Source: PGYR01 sp034670025
GTDB taxonomy: Bacteria; Bacteroidota; Ignavibacteria; Kapaibacteriales; UBA2268
DNA: 64,000 bases
Assembly (NCBI GenBank): GCA_034670025.1
Contig: JAXMOE010000004.1
Span: 208,448 to 272,447 of the forward strand
Reading direction: 5' to 3'
Shown: positions 27,698 to 37,847 of the stretch, one piece after another
How the letters are laid out: the number at the start of each line of letters is the position of its first letter
Numbering within the stretch: the first letter of the stretch is position 1
Notes under the pieces: generated by a model
The model's database searches: none
Told to the model about the DNA's origin: nothing
The model's input: the letters and a program-made list of their open reading frames with translations, nothing else
Made by a program: the position numbers and the translations under genes

Positions 27698-30600
27698 TTA
27701 CTTAGTAATAATAAATTCTTGTTTTGATATTGAACTCTGAGAGTCAATAATTAATATATATTTTCCATTAGCGTAATCACTAAGGTTTAATATAATATTA
27801 TTTTTTCCTTTATCAAACATTAATTTATTAAATACGTAATATTTTTTTCCTAACATATCCATCACATAGACCGAAGCACCTACTTCACCACTGCTTGTTA
27901 CAGTCAGACCTAGCTCGTTTGAAACAATGTTAGATTTTAATGAAACATCTGATATTGATGAACTTAATGCTACATTTCTAAAAGTAAAAGCACATATTTC
28001 CTCAACATCCAAGGTAGTTGTTCTGTCATTTTCTTCGTAGCAATCATCTACATTAATACTAATACTTATGTCACCTTCCAAATCATTGGTCAATAGAGTT
28101 AAAAACCTCAACTCAAAATCCCAGCTTACCACTTCATCAAAATTAAATGAATTAAATTCTGGAGATTCTAACACAATGCTTCCCAAATTGCTCAGTAACT
28201 TAGAATCGACTGTTTTAACAATCTCCCCTAACGTATTATAAAAAGTAATTACGGTATTCTCGTCAGTCAAATGGAAATTCGAATTGTCTATATTTAACTT
28301 AAAGCTTACATCAGCAGTCGTATCTATAAAGTGAGGAAATGCACCACTAAACCTAATGTCGAACTCATCACCTATATTAACGGCTTGTATGTCGTAAGGA
28401 TTGATTGTGATTGATTGTTGCACGGACTGCACTTCGCTCTGATAGATAACTGTTGAGTCCAAATCTTGAGTAATATCATATATATCAATTTCGTAATCAA
28501 TTAACTGTTGTTTTGCTCCAGTCAAAAAGACTTCAACCTTCTGAATAACAGACTCTTTTTCTGATAATGTATCTTTCTCTAATGTAGGAATTAACCTAGC
28601 ACTTCCTTCAGAAATAGTTGTCTTAATATCATTAATCACAAATGTCGTGTTGCCACTATTCGTAATTCTCAAGTCCAAGGTGTCGTAATTACATGACCGG
28701 AATGTTATTGCCTCGGCAAACACATCTACACCCAAAGTATCTAACTCTTCCACAAAACCAAATATTACGATAGTATCTAATTTTGTACTATAGTTTGGCA
28801 AAGCATCCGATTCTACAACTAATTTCATTTCATGGTAACCTAATTGCAACCCATTAAATCTAATGTTCAACTCTTCTGTGGTTTCTTTGGGAATTATTCT
28901 TTGGTTGTAAAAGTTATTGTCAAACTCAAATATATTCTCATCACCTTCTAATTTAAAAATTCTCTTTATCTCCAAATCCTCATTACCCGAAGATTCGAGT
29001 ACAACCAAAGTTGAATCTCTGTTCGAGTTAAATTTGATAGTATCCATATCAATATTTACGGTACTTATTTGTGGTAGTGTTGGCTGTCCCTTTAATTGGA
29101 CCAAAATTGTATCATGCCCAGACCACCTTTCAACAAATTTGGCTTCCAATTCATATTGATTGAAATCATCTATATCCATTGGATTATAACTAAAAGTAAG
29201 TGGATAATCTTCTAGCTCTTCTAATTGAATGTTAGTTAGGTTTTCGATTAATACTTTATTCGCATCATTATCAATATTTGACTCTACACTTATTAAAGAG
29301 AAATCGGAACTAAAAGTACCAACATTTTGGAAACTTAGCGCCGTGTCTTTTGTAGTACCTATTCGTGTATCACCGAAATCATAAATTAAGTTGTGAACTT
29401 CGGGAGCTCCTATATAACCTGTAATAGTTGCTTGTCTGTTTATTGATTGATTGTCAATTAATATCACTGTATATATATGTTCTCCCAACACAGTATGAGT
29501 AAATGCTATTTTATCAAATCGGATAGTCCCACCAGAACTTAATGTTTGAGGGAACATACCTGTTGTATCAATATAGAAATTACTACTTACTGGCATTTCT
29601 AACTCTGTAACTATAACTTCAGCGTTGCCATCATTCCTAAATTCTATGTATTCCTCTTCTGTCGAGTTATGTCTATCTCCGCTCAGTATTTTTTGGAACA
29701 CCAAATTGCTCGCTGTCAAATTATAACTAATTACATCTGCATCAATATAGACTATTTCAGAATAATCGCACCCAAAATTGAAATTCATTGAGTCCAATAC
29801 TGAATCAAAATTTCCTGGTTCATTATTTAGACACAAAGTGTATGTGTAATTCTGATCTTTGTATAAAGTTTTTGGTAGATCCAAAATTGGAGTTAGTTTC
29901 AACCTTAAATCAGTTGGCAAATCTATACTTTCTAATATTACAGAATCGGCGTTTGTTTGTAGTACAAAACTAAAACAAGAATCTTGCTTTGCGTTTATCT
30001 CTCCAAAATCAATATTATCTATTAGAGTTATCAACGCTCCGTCATATTCAAATGTGTATGTGTCAGAATTGCCACTATAATCGTAAGCGGAGAGTTTAAA
30101 CCGAGCAGGTCTGTTTTTATCTATCACCTCTGCATCAAAATCAACAACAGTTGTTGTATCTGTTATTTCAGAAATATACCAGCGGATATTATCAGAGTAA
30201 TCTTTATCTACTTCAACATAGTTTATTCCCGATATACTGCTGACCTTGTTGTCAATTATAGTCCCTTTCACAGAAGAGCAAGTCTCAGTATATTCTATTA
30301 TCGGTTTTGCTGTTTCTAAATCTTCCTCGTCAATCAACGAAGCACCCACAGTCATAGCATAAGAGTCATAACCACCATTACCAATAGCAATAGCGTGGAA
30401 TCTACCTGAATCTGCTTTGATATGAACTGCCTTAGGGTCAGAGCCAATCAATACCCGTTCCCAATATAATTTTTTACCATTTGCCGTAAATTCGTTGAAC
30501 CCTAACATTGTTTCAATGTTTATACCATTTACAGTTATTGACTCATAACCTTTTTCATCGGCAATTAACAGTACTGATTGTTGCAGATACTGCTCTCTAA

Positions 30601-31774
30601 AAGTATTATCGGGAAATGCAAAAACAGAGTTTGAAGCATAATAAGTTACATTGCTTACCATTTTGTCAATAGGTGGAATTACTACCATAGCTGGGTCATA
30701 TCTGTCATAGTAAGGGTGTGGTACATACTTAGCCATTAATTGAACCAGTAAAAACTTGCCATCTGCTACCCAACTTGTTGGCACTTCAATATTTTCAAAA
30801 GTGTGTACTTGACCTGGCAACAAATCGATACTGTTCGTATTCAATTCATTTGTAATCGTTAAAGTAATACTATCCTTGGCTACCACTTTAAACATTGATT
30901 TTATGTAAGTCCCAAAAGGTATTGACATATATTCATTGCTCCAAGTTGCAGCAGGTGGTATCATCTCCACTATATGATCTTTAGTATATAACGCATTGAG
31001 GATTTCGTATTGTCGAATTGATGTTCTCATGTGTCCACTTACTACACCAACTGGCTTATTGCTTCTTATTCTTGAACCTGACAAATCGTGAATACCAATT
31101 ACTCCGTGTACAGCTTTAGATTTGACCAAATAACTTTCACCTCTGTCTAAGATTACCTCGAATATAGAGTCTTTGGGGACACCAGCATAAGAATCAGCCG
31201 CCATTTTTATTTCAACAGTGGTATAATCTTCTTTCGCCATCACCAAGAATTCTCCTAATCTTGGTGTTTTTTGAGTTTCAATTATAATTGGATTTTCGTC
31301 TTCTGGCTCAATATAATAATCGTTGGGCATTGAAACTGCATAGTGTTCATAACCCCAGTTTCTTGTAGGAATTATTGAAAATTTATCACTTGATTGGACT
31401 GACGAACTTTTAGCAACACATGAAACAGGTTGTGTTGATGTTATCTCCATAAGCATACTATTATGCACAATTTCCGATTGTAAATGCTCATAACCTCTAG
31501 ATACTTCAATTGGTGCCACATCGTCTTTTTTTAATACAAATGTATAGATTCTATTTGATTGTGGTTCTCTTACAGTTACTTCTGTGTCAAATTTTGAAGT
31601 AATATAGATAGTCATATAAGGAGATGAAGCCCAAATTACGTCGGCTTCATTATCCATAAAACCTACAAAGAAATGCCTTCCTTCATACGAAGATAGTGCA
31701 CCACTTTGGGCTTGCAAAGCACTAATATTAGTTAAGGTGAGTAGAAATATAAAGATAGTAAAAAAACGTATCAT
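27698..31774 (-). CDS. IgGFc-binding-domain T9SS surface protein
   Basis: A 1358-residue secreted protein. After a signal peptide (FTIFIFLLTLTNISALQAQ) residues about 30-450 resemble the IgGFc_binding domain: RHFFVGFMDN, the VSCVAKSSS turn, GYEHYAVSMPN, SNKPVGVVSGH and WSNEYMSIPFGTY. Several Ig-like or choice-of-anchor-D-type beta domains follow (about 560-1250; repeated LDFGEI-like and SSGNEDLEIKRIF segments). The last 75 residues form a T9SS sorting domain (SVYVMDMLGKKYYVFNKLMF ... KYILIIDSQ). IgG binding is a family name rather than evidence of host contact. Probably exported by T9SS and attached to the cell surface; neighbours are a beta-barrel and an LptA-like gene. Confidence 0.85.
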   Translation of the reverse strand: MIRFFTIFIFLLTLTNISALQAQSGALSSYEGRHFFVGFMDNEADVIWASSPYMTIYITSKFDTEVTVREPQSNRIYTFVLKKDDVAPIEVSRGYEHLQSEIVHNSMLMEITSTQPVSCVAKSSSVQSSDKFSIIPTRNWGYEHYAVSMPNDYYIEPEDENPIIIETQKTPRLGEFLVMAKEDYTTVEIKMAADSYAGVPKDSIFEVILDRGESYLVKSKAVHGVIGIHDLSGSRIRSNKPVGVVSGHMRTSIRQYEILNALYTKDHIVEMIPPAATWSNEYMSIPFGTYIKSMFKVVAKDSITLTITNELNTNSIDLLPGQVHTFENIEVPTSWVADGKFLLVQLMAKYVPHPYYDRYDPAMVVIPPIDKMVSNVTYYASNSVFAFPDNTFREQYLQQSVLLIADEKGYESITVNGINIETMLGFNEFTANGKKLYWERVLIGSDPKAVHIKADSGRFHAIAIGNGGYDSYAMTVGASLIDEEDLETAKPIIEYTETCSSVKGTIIDNKVSSISGINYVEVDKDYSDNIRWYISEITDTTTVVDFDAEVIDKNRPARFKLSAYDYSGNSDTYTFEYDGALITLIDNIDFGEINAKQDSCFSFVLQTNADSVILESIDLPTDLRLKLTPILDLPKTLYKDQNYTYTLCLNNEPGNFDSVLDSMNFNFGCDYSEIVYIDADVISYNLTASNLVFQKILSGDRHNSTEEEYIEFRNDGNAEVIVTELEMPVSSNFYIDTTGMFPQTLSSGGTIRFDKIAFTHTVLGEHIYTVILIDNQSINRQATITGYIGAPEVHNLIYDFGDTRIGTTKDTALSFQNVGTFSSDFSLISVESNIDNDANKVLIENLTNIQLEELEDYPLTFSYNPMDIDDFNQYELEAKFVERWSGHDTILVQLKGQPTLPQISTVNIDMDTIKFNSNRDSTLVVLESSGNEDLEIKRIFKLEGDENIFEFDNNFYNQRIIPKETTEELNIRFNGLQLGYHEMKLVVESDALPNYSTKLDTIVIFGFVEELDTLGVDVFAEAITFRSCNYDTLDLRITNSGNTTFVINDIKTTISEGSARLIPTLEKDTLSEKESVIQKVEVFLTGAKQQLIDYEIDIYDITQDLDSTVIYQSEVQSVQQSITINPYDIQAVNIGDEFDIRFSGAFPHFIDTTADVSFKLNIDNSNFHLTDENTVITFYNTLGEIVKTVDSKLLSNLGSIVLESPEFNSFNFDEVVSWDFELRFLTLLTNDLEGDISISINVDDCYEENDRTTTLDVEEICAFTFRNVALSSSISDVSLKSNIVSNELGLTVTSSGEVGASVYVMDMLGKKYYVFNKLMFDKGKNNIILNLSDYANGKYILIIDSQSSISKQEFIITK

Positions 31775-31838
31775 AAAATGCCGTTATTTAGTTTGAACTA
31801 ACATAATTAAATAGTTAGAATTATACAAATACTAACAG

Positions 31839-33113
31839 CTATAATTCGAAGTAATTACTTTTATACTCAAGTTTTTTTGTTTTCGGGGTTTCTTCGTTCC
31901 ATTTGTATCTTGGTAAATAGAAACTTTTGACATTGGTTCTAATGTCTTGATAAGGTATTGCAGAGGCATTAATATTACCGAGGAAGTTGATTTTGTCAAT
32001 TTCATCATTAGCAAAAAACATCTCTATCCTGTTGCAATCGTGTTTGTGGGCATCTATTGCTCCTGCTTCATTTTGAGAAAAGTATAAGCTCTTGGCATTG
32101 TCCTGAGTGATAATCTTATTAATCTTTCCGTCTTCAAACTGCATTTCTATATAAAAGCCAGAAATCTGATTCAAGAAACTTGCATACTCTTCTATCTCTT
32201 TTGAAACAGAGAACGCATCGCCCATAGCCATAATTCTACTTAGCTTCTTCTTCTCTAAACTAATATGAATAGAATCGCCATAGAGCTGCGAATTGTCATA
32301 CCAAATCAGAGGTGACTCAGTTAGTATAAATGTCTCATTCGTTTGGTTGAAGAGTGCAGCATCGCTCATTGCTTTTATATTCTGTCTAATTATCACTACA
32401 CTATCTGTGAACTTGTAGTGTTCATCATCGATATATCTGAACGCCTCCATTGTGTCAGAAGCTATACTTAATGTATCAAATTTTGGTTCTTCATTGTCCG
32501 ATTCCAGAGTATCTATCTGATACAAGGTTGGCTTACCATAAGATATACTATACTTTCTTTTGGGGAAGTATTCCAAAGTGTCCGAAAGTAAGTAAGAATT
32601 ATTAAATTTCCCCTTAATCAATACATTATTATAAGCGTAAGATTCTTGGGTATTCTTATTATACTGCAAATAATTAGAATTTACTATCACCGAATCATCT
32701 TCAATAAATACTTGCTTGTAAAAATTAGCAATATTAGTAATACTATTATAATCACCACTCATCGCCTTCAGATAGGTTTTACTATCCGTAATTTCTAATT
32801 CTACATCGGACTTAGTAAACTTTCTGTTGCCGTAGTAAGTGGCTTCTTGGGTTTCCATAGTCAAATCTTTTTGGACTAATTTGACATTGCCCCGCAGATA
32901 AGAAATATTAGTATTCTCAAAAAGCTTTGCATAATCACAAGTGATGGTCACATCGCCTTGAACTAACTTCACACTTCCGAAATACTCCTTAATTGGACCT
33001 TCGCTCGTTTCCGAACCTTGGAACTTATCAGCAGAATAGAATATCCTCTCTTGCCCGAACATCAGAGTTGGTAAGAGTAGTGTAATAAATAATATTTGAG
33101 ATAATTGCTTCAA
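31839..33113 (-). CDS. LptA/OstA-like periplasmic protein
   Basis: A 424-residue exported protein of the OstA-like group in Bacteroidota. The signal peptide is KQLSQILFITLLLPTLMFG. The N-terminal half has repeated beta-jellyroll strands of the LptA type (VKLVQGDVTITCDYAKLFEN, YLRGNVKLVQKDLTMETQ, NVLIKGKFNNSYLLSD). This suggests handling of LPS between inner and outer membranes together with LptD. It is longer than proteobacterial LptA, as usual in this phylum. The start is a TTG at 33113, 2 nt after the SRPBCC gene stop; no ATG precedes the signal peptide. Confidence 0.83.
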   Translation of the reverse strand: MKQLSQILFITLLLPTLMFGQERIFYSADKFQGSETSEGPIKEYFGSVKLVQGDVTITCDYAKLFENTNISYLRGNVKLVQKDLTMETQEATYYGNRKFTKSDVELEITDSKTYLKAMSGDYNSITNIANFYKQVFIEDDSVIVNSNYLQYNKNTQESYAYNNVLIKGKFNNSYLLSDTLEYFPKRKYSISYGKPTLYQIDTLESDNEEPKFDTLSIASDTMEAFRYIDDEHYKFTDSVVIIRQNIKAMSDAALFNQTNETFILTESPLIWYDNSQLYGDSIHISLEKKKLSRIMAMGDAFSVSKEIEEYASFLNQISGFYIEMQFEDGKINKIITQDNAKSLYFSQNEAGAIDAHKHDCNRIEMFFANDEIDKINFLGNINASAIPYQDIRTNVKSFYLPRYKWNEETPKTKKLEYKSNYFEL

Positions 33114-33115
33114 AT

Positions 33116-33682
33116 CTAAGATATATTAACAGTCTTTGTTTCTATATTGTATTGGAGTTCAACCTTCTTTTTCAGCTTTTGTAAACTTTGTTCAAAGTTG
33201 GGACCCATTACATTTTCTAACATACTGCCCAATATTCTCATGAATGGATTCCACCCTACGTCTTTGTAATGAACCCACACAACCTTGGTCTCACCACCTT
33301 CCAGCTGCTTGGTGCTTATGTAACCAGAAAATGATGTCTCATCATTGTCCCACGACAACTGAAATTCAATCTTTTCATTTGGCACAATGTTAGTAATCTC
33401 CAACGAAGCTTTTTGTGAATGCTCACCATTCCAAATCTGAATAGCACCTACACCCTCGGTCTTTCCTTTGTAACTATAAGTCAAAGTAGAATCAAAATCC
33501 TTCCACACAGTCCAATCTTCCCAATTCTTCATATCATACAGATAATCGAAAGTGTAAGTCTGAGGAGCATTAATCTTTATTTCTCTTTCAATTGATATAT
33601 CGCTCGGAAGAGTCATAGCAAACACCAAAACAGCCAAAACTAAGGCCGCAATAATCGCTAAAAGTACTTTCAAAATTTTCAT
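33116..33682 (-). CDS. SRPBCC-family protein with N-terminal membrane segment
   Basis: A 188-residue protein: one N-terminal hydrophobic helix (KVLLAIIAALVLAVLVFAM) followed by a START/SRPBCC hydrophobic-pocket domain. Visible marks are ISIEREIKINAPQTYTFDYL, MKNWEDWTVWKDFD, and a long C-terminal helix (FEQSLQKLKKKVEL). Members bind lipids or small hydrophobic ligands; no catalytic residue can be assigned. It is the first gene of the run SRPBCC, LptA-like, IgGFc-type protein, beta-barrel. A role in envelope lipid handling would fit but is only inferred. Confidence 0.82.
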   Translation of the reverse strand: MKILKVLLAIIAALVLAVLVFAMTLPSDISIEREIKINAPQTYTFDYLYDMKNWEDWTVWKDFDSTLTYSYKGKTEGVGAIQIWNGEHSQKASLEITNIVPNEKIEFQLSWDNDETSFSGYISTKQLEGGETKVVWVHYKDVGWNPFMRILGSMLENVMGPNFEQSLQKLKKKVELQYNIETKTVNIS

Positions 33683-33745
33683 AATAAACTAAACGGTTTT
33701 AGATTCGTAATATAATAGAACAACAAGTTAAGTTATTTTAAAATT

Positions 33746-35563
33746 ATGATAAAAAATATATTAGTTTTCACGTCGATTTTATTCATTTCGCTCAGCCAGG
33801 TCTATGCTCAATCTACGTTAGAACGTAAGGTAAGTTTGGCTCAGAACTATGAAAAATCGAGGCAAGTCGATAATGCCATTCGTCTTTACGAGGAAGTACT
33901 ACAACAGGACGGCAAGAACACCGAAGCATTCCAAGGGTTAGTTCGCTCTTATAGATATAAGAATATGAACACGGAATTACTCGAAATACTCCAAGCACGA
34001 TTGGAATTTGAGAAAAGCTCGCTTAATTATATTATGCTAGGTGAAGCCCACTGGAAAGCCGGGAATCCCAACAAAGCAGATGACGCTTGGGCTCAAGCAA
34101 TTGAAACCGAAAAGGGCAATCAATTTACATACGAACACTTAGCAGACATACAATCGAAATTGCAGCTCTATGAGAAGGCAATTAACACTTACGTTAAAGG
34201 TAGAGAGGAGGTTGGTCAAATAAACGACGCTACACCATTTGTTGATGAGTTAAGTAAGCTCTACGTAGCAGTAGGCAATGTAGAAAAAGCAATGGACGAA
34301 AGTCTGACAATGTTAGTAGAAACTGGTGCTTTGGCAGAAGTAGAGGCAAGAATATTTGTTCTTATGCAAGACAAAGAGAATGAAAAATTGATTGACTCAA
34401 AGCTCGCAGACTTTGCAGACGATTACAGCTCTAACTACATGGCTATGGAGCTTTACAGTTGGTACCAAACCAATATTGGTAATTATAAAAAAGCATTTGA
34501 ATACACCATCAAAGCTGATGACATTTCTGAATCAGGTGGCAAATTAATACTTACTTTCGGTAATAATGCTAAGCGAGACGGTGAAACAGACATTGCCTTA
34601 GATGCCTTTCAGTATCTAATAGATGAAGGTAGAGACAACAAATATTTCTCTTCTGCCACTTATAACTTCACTAAAACTTTGGAAAGTAAATTTTTATTTC
34701 AAGAAACAATTGATGAAAATAAAGTAGTTGAAATAATAGATAAATACGAAACCATAATTGATGGATTCAAGAATACTACAACCGCTGCAGATGCTTATCT
34801 GGAGAAAGCGAGATTAGAAAAAGAATACCTCAATGATTTAGACGCAGCTGACCAAACACTTAAGGATTTGATTAACAACATACCTGGTGCAAGGCAGTCG
34901 GGTTACGCATTAATCCAACTTGGGGATATATATATAGTAAAAGGGAACTTAAACCTTGCAATGGATTACATTGACAGAGCTGTTGCAAGATATAGCAGAA
35001 CTGAGATTGGATTAAAAGAAAAAGCCGAATATAAATTTGGAATTATACAGTATTATAAAGGTGATTTGGATAGTGCCCAAGCAATATTCAACCGATTATC
35101 AAAAGCTGTTGATAGTGACATTGCCAACGATGCACTGGAGAAAAACTCAATTATCGCAGACAAAGAGAAAGAAAGAAGTATGACAGAACTATTTGCAAAA
35201 AGTGAATATGCTCTTGTACAGAAAGATACGAGCACTGCAATTGACAACTTCATTACAATAGTTGAAGACCTAAGCAACTACGACACCGAAGTTTGGCAAC
35301 GCTCTAACCTAATTTTAGCAGATATTTATCAAAATAAAAGCGAACCTGACAATGCTGCAAAGTACCTCAAAAACTTAGCGACTAATTTGACTGATGGTGT
35401 TCACACCGACAAAGCAATATACCGGTTAGCTGTAATAAAAGCAGAACAAGGGAACAACCAAAGAGCAATAGAGCTATTCTCAAAAATCTTAGTTGATTTC
35501 CCCGATTCTATTTATCTAAAAGATGCACGTGCAATGATAAGAAAGCTGAGAGAAGAGTCTTAG
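33746..35563 (+). CDS. Exported TPR-repeat protein
   Basis: A 605-residue protein with a signal peptide (NILVFTSILFISLSQVYAQ) and tetratricopeptide repeats over most of its length. Examples are YEKSRQVDNAIRLYEEVLQQ near residue 35, GNPNKADDAWAQAIETEKGN, GDIYIVKGNLNLAMDYIDRA, and a C-terminal YRLAVIKAEQGNNQRAIELF. It has no enzymatic motif. Likely a periplasmic scaffold for an envelope complex, similar to BamD/gliding-associated TPR proteins, but no partner can be named. Its stop overlaps the convergent rsmE stop by 4 nt. Confidence 0.85.
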   Translation: MIKNILVFTSILFISLSQVYAQSTLERKVSLAQNYEKSRQVDNAIRLYEEVLQQDGKNTEAFQGLVRSYRYKNMNTELLEILQARLEFEKSSLNYIMLGEAHWKAGNPNKADDAWAQAIETEKGNQFTYEHLADIQSKLQLYEKAINTYVKGREEVGQINDATPFVDELSKLYVAVGNVEKAMDESLTMLVETGALAEVEARIFVLMQDKENEKLIDSKLADFADDYSSNYMAMELYSWYQTNIGNYKKAFEYTIKADDISESGGKLILTFGNNAKRDGETDIALDAFQYLIDEGRDNKYFSSATYNFTKTLESKFLFQETIDENKVVEIIDKYETIIDGFKNTTTAADAYLEKARLEKEYLNDLDAADQTLKDLINNIPGARQSGYALIQLGDIYIVKGNLNLAMDYIDRAVARYSRTEIGLKEKAEYKFGIIQYYKGDLDSAQAIFNRLSKAVDSDIANDALEKNSIIADKEKERSMTELFAKSEYALVQKDTSTAIDNFITIVEDLSNYDTEVWQRSNLILADIYQNKSEPDNAAKYLKNLATNLTDGVHTDKAIYRLAVIKAEQGNNQRAIELFSKILVDFPDSIYLKDARAMIRKLREES

Positions 35564-36231
35564 TCCATTAGTGCAAATGAAGATGCAATCACGGCAGCAG
35601 TCTCTGTTCGCAACCTATTGTCATTTATTCGCCAGTTGTACTTTGCCTTATTCTTTATTCTTTCTAACTCTTCGGGAGCAAATCCGCCCTCGGGGCCTAT
35701 AAGAATAATAGCTCTTTTCTCATTTAGAGCATAGTCCGTGCTACCAGCATAATCAGTATTGATGATTGCACCCTTTTGATTTTTCATAAAGTCTTGTAGT
35801 TTCATCGGCTCGTTTATTTTTGGTAACAATGCCCTTCTCGATTGCTTCATTGCTGCAATAGCTTTTTTCTCAAATCTATCCACACGGAATGTCTTTCTTT
35901 GTGTGTGCTTAGTTTTTAGCGGTTGGAACTCAGAAACACCAATTTCGGTACATTTTTCTATCAAGTATTCAATTCTGTCTCGGTCTAAAATCATACCGAA
36001 TGCCAATGTAATATACTTGCTCGGTACGGCTTCGGTTTTACCGAATATATTTAAGTAGCTGTGCTTGCCTTTGAATCTTATTTCACAAAGAGTCTCTAAC
36101 CCCTTGCCATTCACAGCCAATATTTGGTCACCAGAATTTAATCTAAGAGCCTTAACGTGCTGTTCTTCTTGCTGCGGAACATCAATTTTATCGTGTTCTA
36201 TCGTTAACTCAGGTATGTATATACATTCCAT
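35560..36231 (-). CDS. rsmE: 16S rRNA (uracil1498-N3)-methyltransferase
   Basis: A 223-residue SPOUT methyltransferase that methylates U1498 of 16S rRNA. The N-terminal PUA-like part has HVKALRLNSGDQILAVNGKG. The knotted SAM-binding part shows KCTEIGVSEFQPLKTKHTQ, MKQSRRALLPKI, the IGPEGGFAPEE motif and the final RLRTETAAVIASSFALM. Length fits the family. It is transcribed alone from a good Bacteroidota-type promoter at 36263-36294. Confidence 0.95.
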   Translation of the reverse strand: MECIYIPELTIEHDKIDVPQQEEQHVKALRLNSGDQILAVNGKGLETLCEIRFKGKHSYLNIFGKTEAVPSKYITLAFGMILDRDRIEYLIEKCTEIGVSEFQPLKTKHTQRKTFRVDRFEKKAIAAMKQSRRALLPKINEPMKLQDFMKNQKGAIINTDYAGSTDYALNEKRAIILIGPEGGFAPEELERIKNKAKYNWRINDNRLRTETAAVIASSFALMD

Positions 36232-36262
36232 AACTTTCTAATCTCATATTTATATATTTATA

Positions 36263-36294
36263 CAAAGTTAAGGAAGTATATATATTAATGTCAA
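36263..36294 (-). promoter_or_regulatory. Bacteroidota-type promoter of rsmE
   Basis: On the minus strand TTGACA (36294-36289) is followed by TAACTTTG (36270-36263), with 21 nt between TTG and the TAnnTTTG element. This fits the -33/-7 consensus of the Bacteroidota primary sigma factor. The element ends about 31 nt before the rsmE ATG. Confidence 0.6.
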
Positions 36295-36304
36295 CTTATT
36301 GTTT

Positions 36305-36913
36305 TTATTTATCCAACTCTTCTAATATTGAACTTTTGAATGAGGCAGATGAAGGATGAAGTGATTTAACAACTTTACCTTCCTTACTAATCAGATACCC
36401 AGTAGGAGTTCCTCTTATTCCGTACTGGTAACCAATAGAAGTGCTAACAGACATACCATCATATATATTAACAAAATTACTCATATTATAATCATCTATA
36501 AATTCACTGACTCTCGATTCTGACACATTATCAGTAGCATCGGTCGAAACTGCTATAACCACAAAATCTTCGTCTTCTATACTGTTTGTTGCTTCTACCA
36601 TACCTGGCATTGCCTGTACACAAAAGTGGCACCTAGTTCTCCAAAATTCCATATACACTACTTTGCCACGCAAATCAGACAATGAAAACTCAATATTATC
36701 TCCAGTTTTGATTAAGAAATCTGGAGCCAAATCACCTGAAGAAAGTATAGATTCAGCTGGTGAACTAATCAAATCAACGTCATCGTGCAAACCATATAGC
36801 TCTGATACTTTATCGAAACTTTTTGCTGGTTCATCATTATTATCTGGTTCCGTCGTTTGAGTACACGACGCCAAAAGCAAGCTCAATAATACTGCTGTTA
36901 ATACACTTTTCAT
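36305..36913 (-). CDS. Thioredoxin-fold lipoprotein (TlpA/redoxin type)
   Basis: A 202-residue lipoprotein. The signal peptide ends in a lipobox LLASC (Cys at about 17). The mature protein carries a redoxin domain: APDFLIKTGDNIEFSLSDLR, VYMEFWRTRCHFCVQAMPG with active-site CHFC, and a cis-Pro loop GIRGTPTGYLI. The CxxC dipeptide (His-Phe) differs from the WCGPC of classical TlpA and may shift its redox potential. A membrane-anchored periplasmic thiol reductase is likely. It is divergent from mscS. Confidence 0.88.
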   Translation of the reverse strand: MKSVLTAVLLSLLLASCTQTTEPDNNDEPAKSFDKVSELYGLHDDVDLISSPAESILSSGDLAPDFLIKTGDNIEFSLSDLRGKVVYMEFWRTRCHFCVQAMPGMVEATNSIEDEDFVVIAVSTDATDNVSESRVSEFIDDYNMSNFVNIYDGMSVSTSIGYQYGIRGTPTGYLISKEGKVVKSLHPSSASFKSSILEELDK

Positions 36914-37025
36914 CTTTTTTATCCGTTTTGTTTTCTTTAAAGACTGATGAATAGTTGTTTTGTTACTTAAATAATGAAATAATTATCATCATTGTCATAT
37001 TATTTACAAATTATATAGGAGACAA

Positions 37026-37847
37026 ATGGAAGATTTTAATTTTGATTACTTAGCGGCACAGATATGGGATATATTGTTTTTAGCTGTCTATGCAGTAATA
37101 GCACTTATTGTTGGCTTTTGGATTGCCAAAAGAATCACAAAAATCGTAGAGAAAATATTAAAGAAAAAAGATGTTGATTTATCATTACAGAAGTTTTTAA
37201 TAAAACTTGTTAATATTGGTCTAAAAGTATTAGTTATAATATCTGTTGCTGGATTAGTAGGAATCCCTACTACATCATTCGTAGCAGTAATTGGTGCCGC
37301 AGGTTTGGCAGTCGGTTTTGCTCTACAAGGTTCACTTGCTAACTTCGCTGGTGGGGTATTGCTACTATTCTTGAAGCCATTTGAAGTAGGTGACTTTATA
37401 GAAGGTGATGGAGAATCTGGGACTGTAGAAACTATAAGTATTTTCTACACATACTTAAACACCACTCAAAACCAGTTAGTTATTATTCCTAATGCACAGC
37501 TATCGAACAACACTATCACCAACTATTCAAGAAAGCCAATCCGTAGATTGGACTTAGTTTTCGGCATTGACTATGGTGATGATATAGTGAAGGCAAAATC
37601 TATTTTAGAAGGTATGCTATCGAGTGAAGATAGAATACTTAAAGACCCTGCACACATGATTGGGGTTGACGCCCTGGGTGATAACGCAGTAAACATAGTT
37701 ACCAAATCTTGGTGCAAAAACGAAGATTATTGGGACTTGAACTATGAATTATTAGAAAAAGTAAAATTAGAATTTGACAAACAGGGTATTTCATTCCCTT
37801 TTCCACAAAGGGACATACACATTATAAAGGAAGGCAATGAATCATAA
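37026..37847 (+). CDS. mscS: Small-conductance mechanosensitive channel (MscS family)
   Basis: A 273-residue membrane channel that opens under osmotic downshock. Three N-terminal helices end in the pore-lining TM3, rich in Gly and Ala (FVAVIGAAGLAVGFALQGSL, then ANFAGGVLLLFLKPF). The beta domain follows with FEVGDFIEGDGESGTVETIS and VIIPNAQLSNNTITNYSRKP. Length matches E. coli MscS. The ATG is preceded by AGGAGACAA. The end overlaps pepF by 11 nt, so the two are coupled. Confidence 0.94.
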   Translation: MEDFNFDYLAAQIWDILFLAVYAVIALIVGFWIAKRITKIVEKILKKKDVDLSLQKFLIKLVNIGLKVLVIISVAGLVGIPTTSFVAVIGAAGLAVGFALQGSLANFAGGVLLLFLKPFEVGDFIEGDGESGTVETISIFYTYLNTTQNQLVIIPNAQLSNNTITNYSRKPIRRLDLVFGIDYGDDIVKAKSILEGMLSSEDRILKDPAHMIGVDALGDNAVNIVTKSWCKNEDYWDLNYELLEKVKLEFDKQGISFPFPQRDIHIIKEGNES

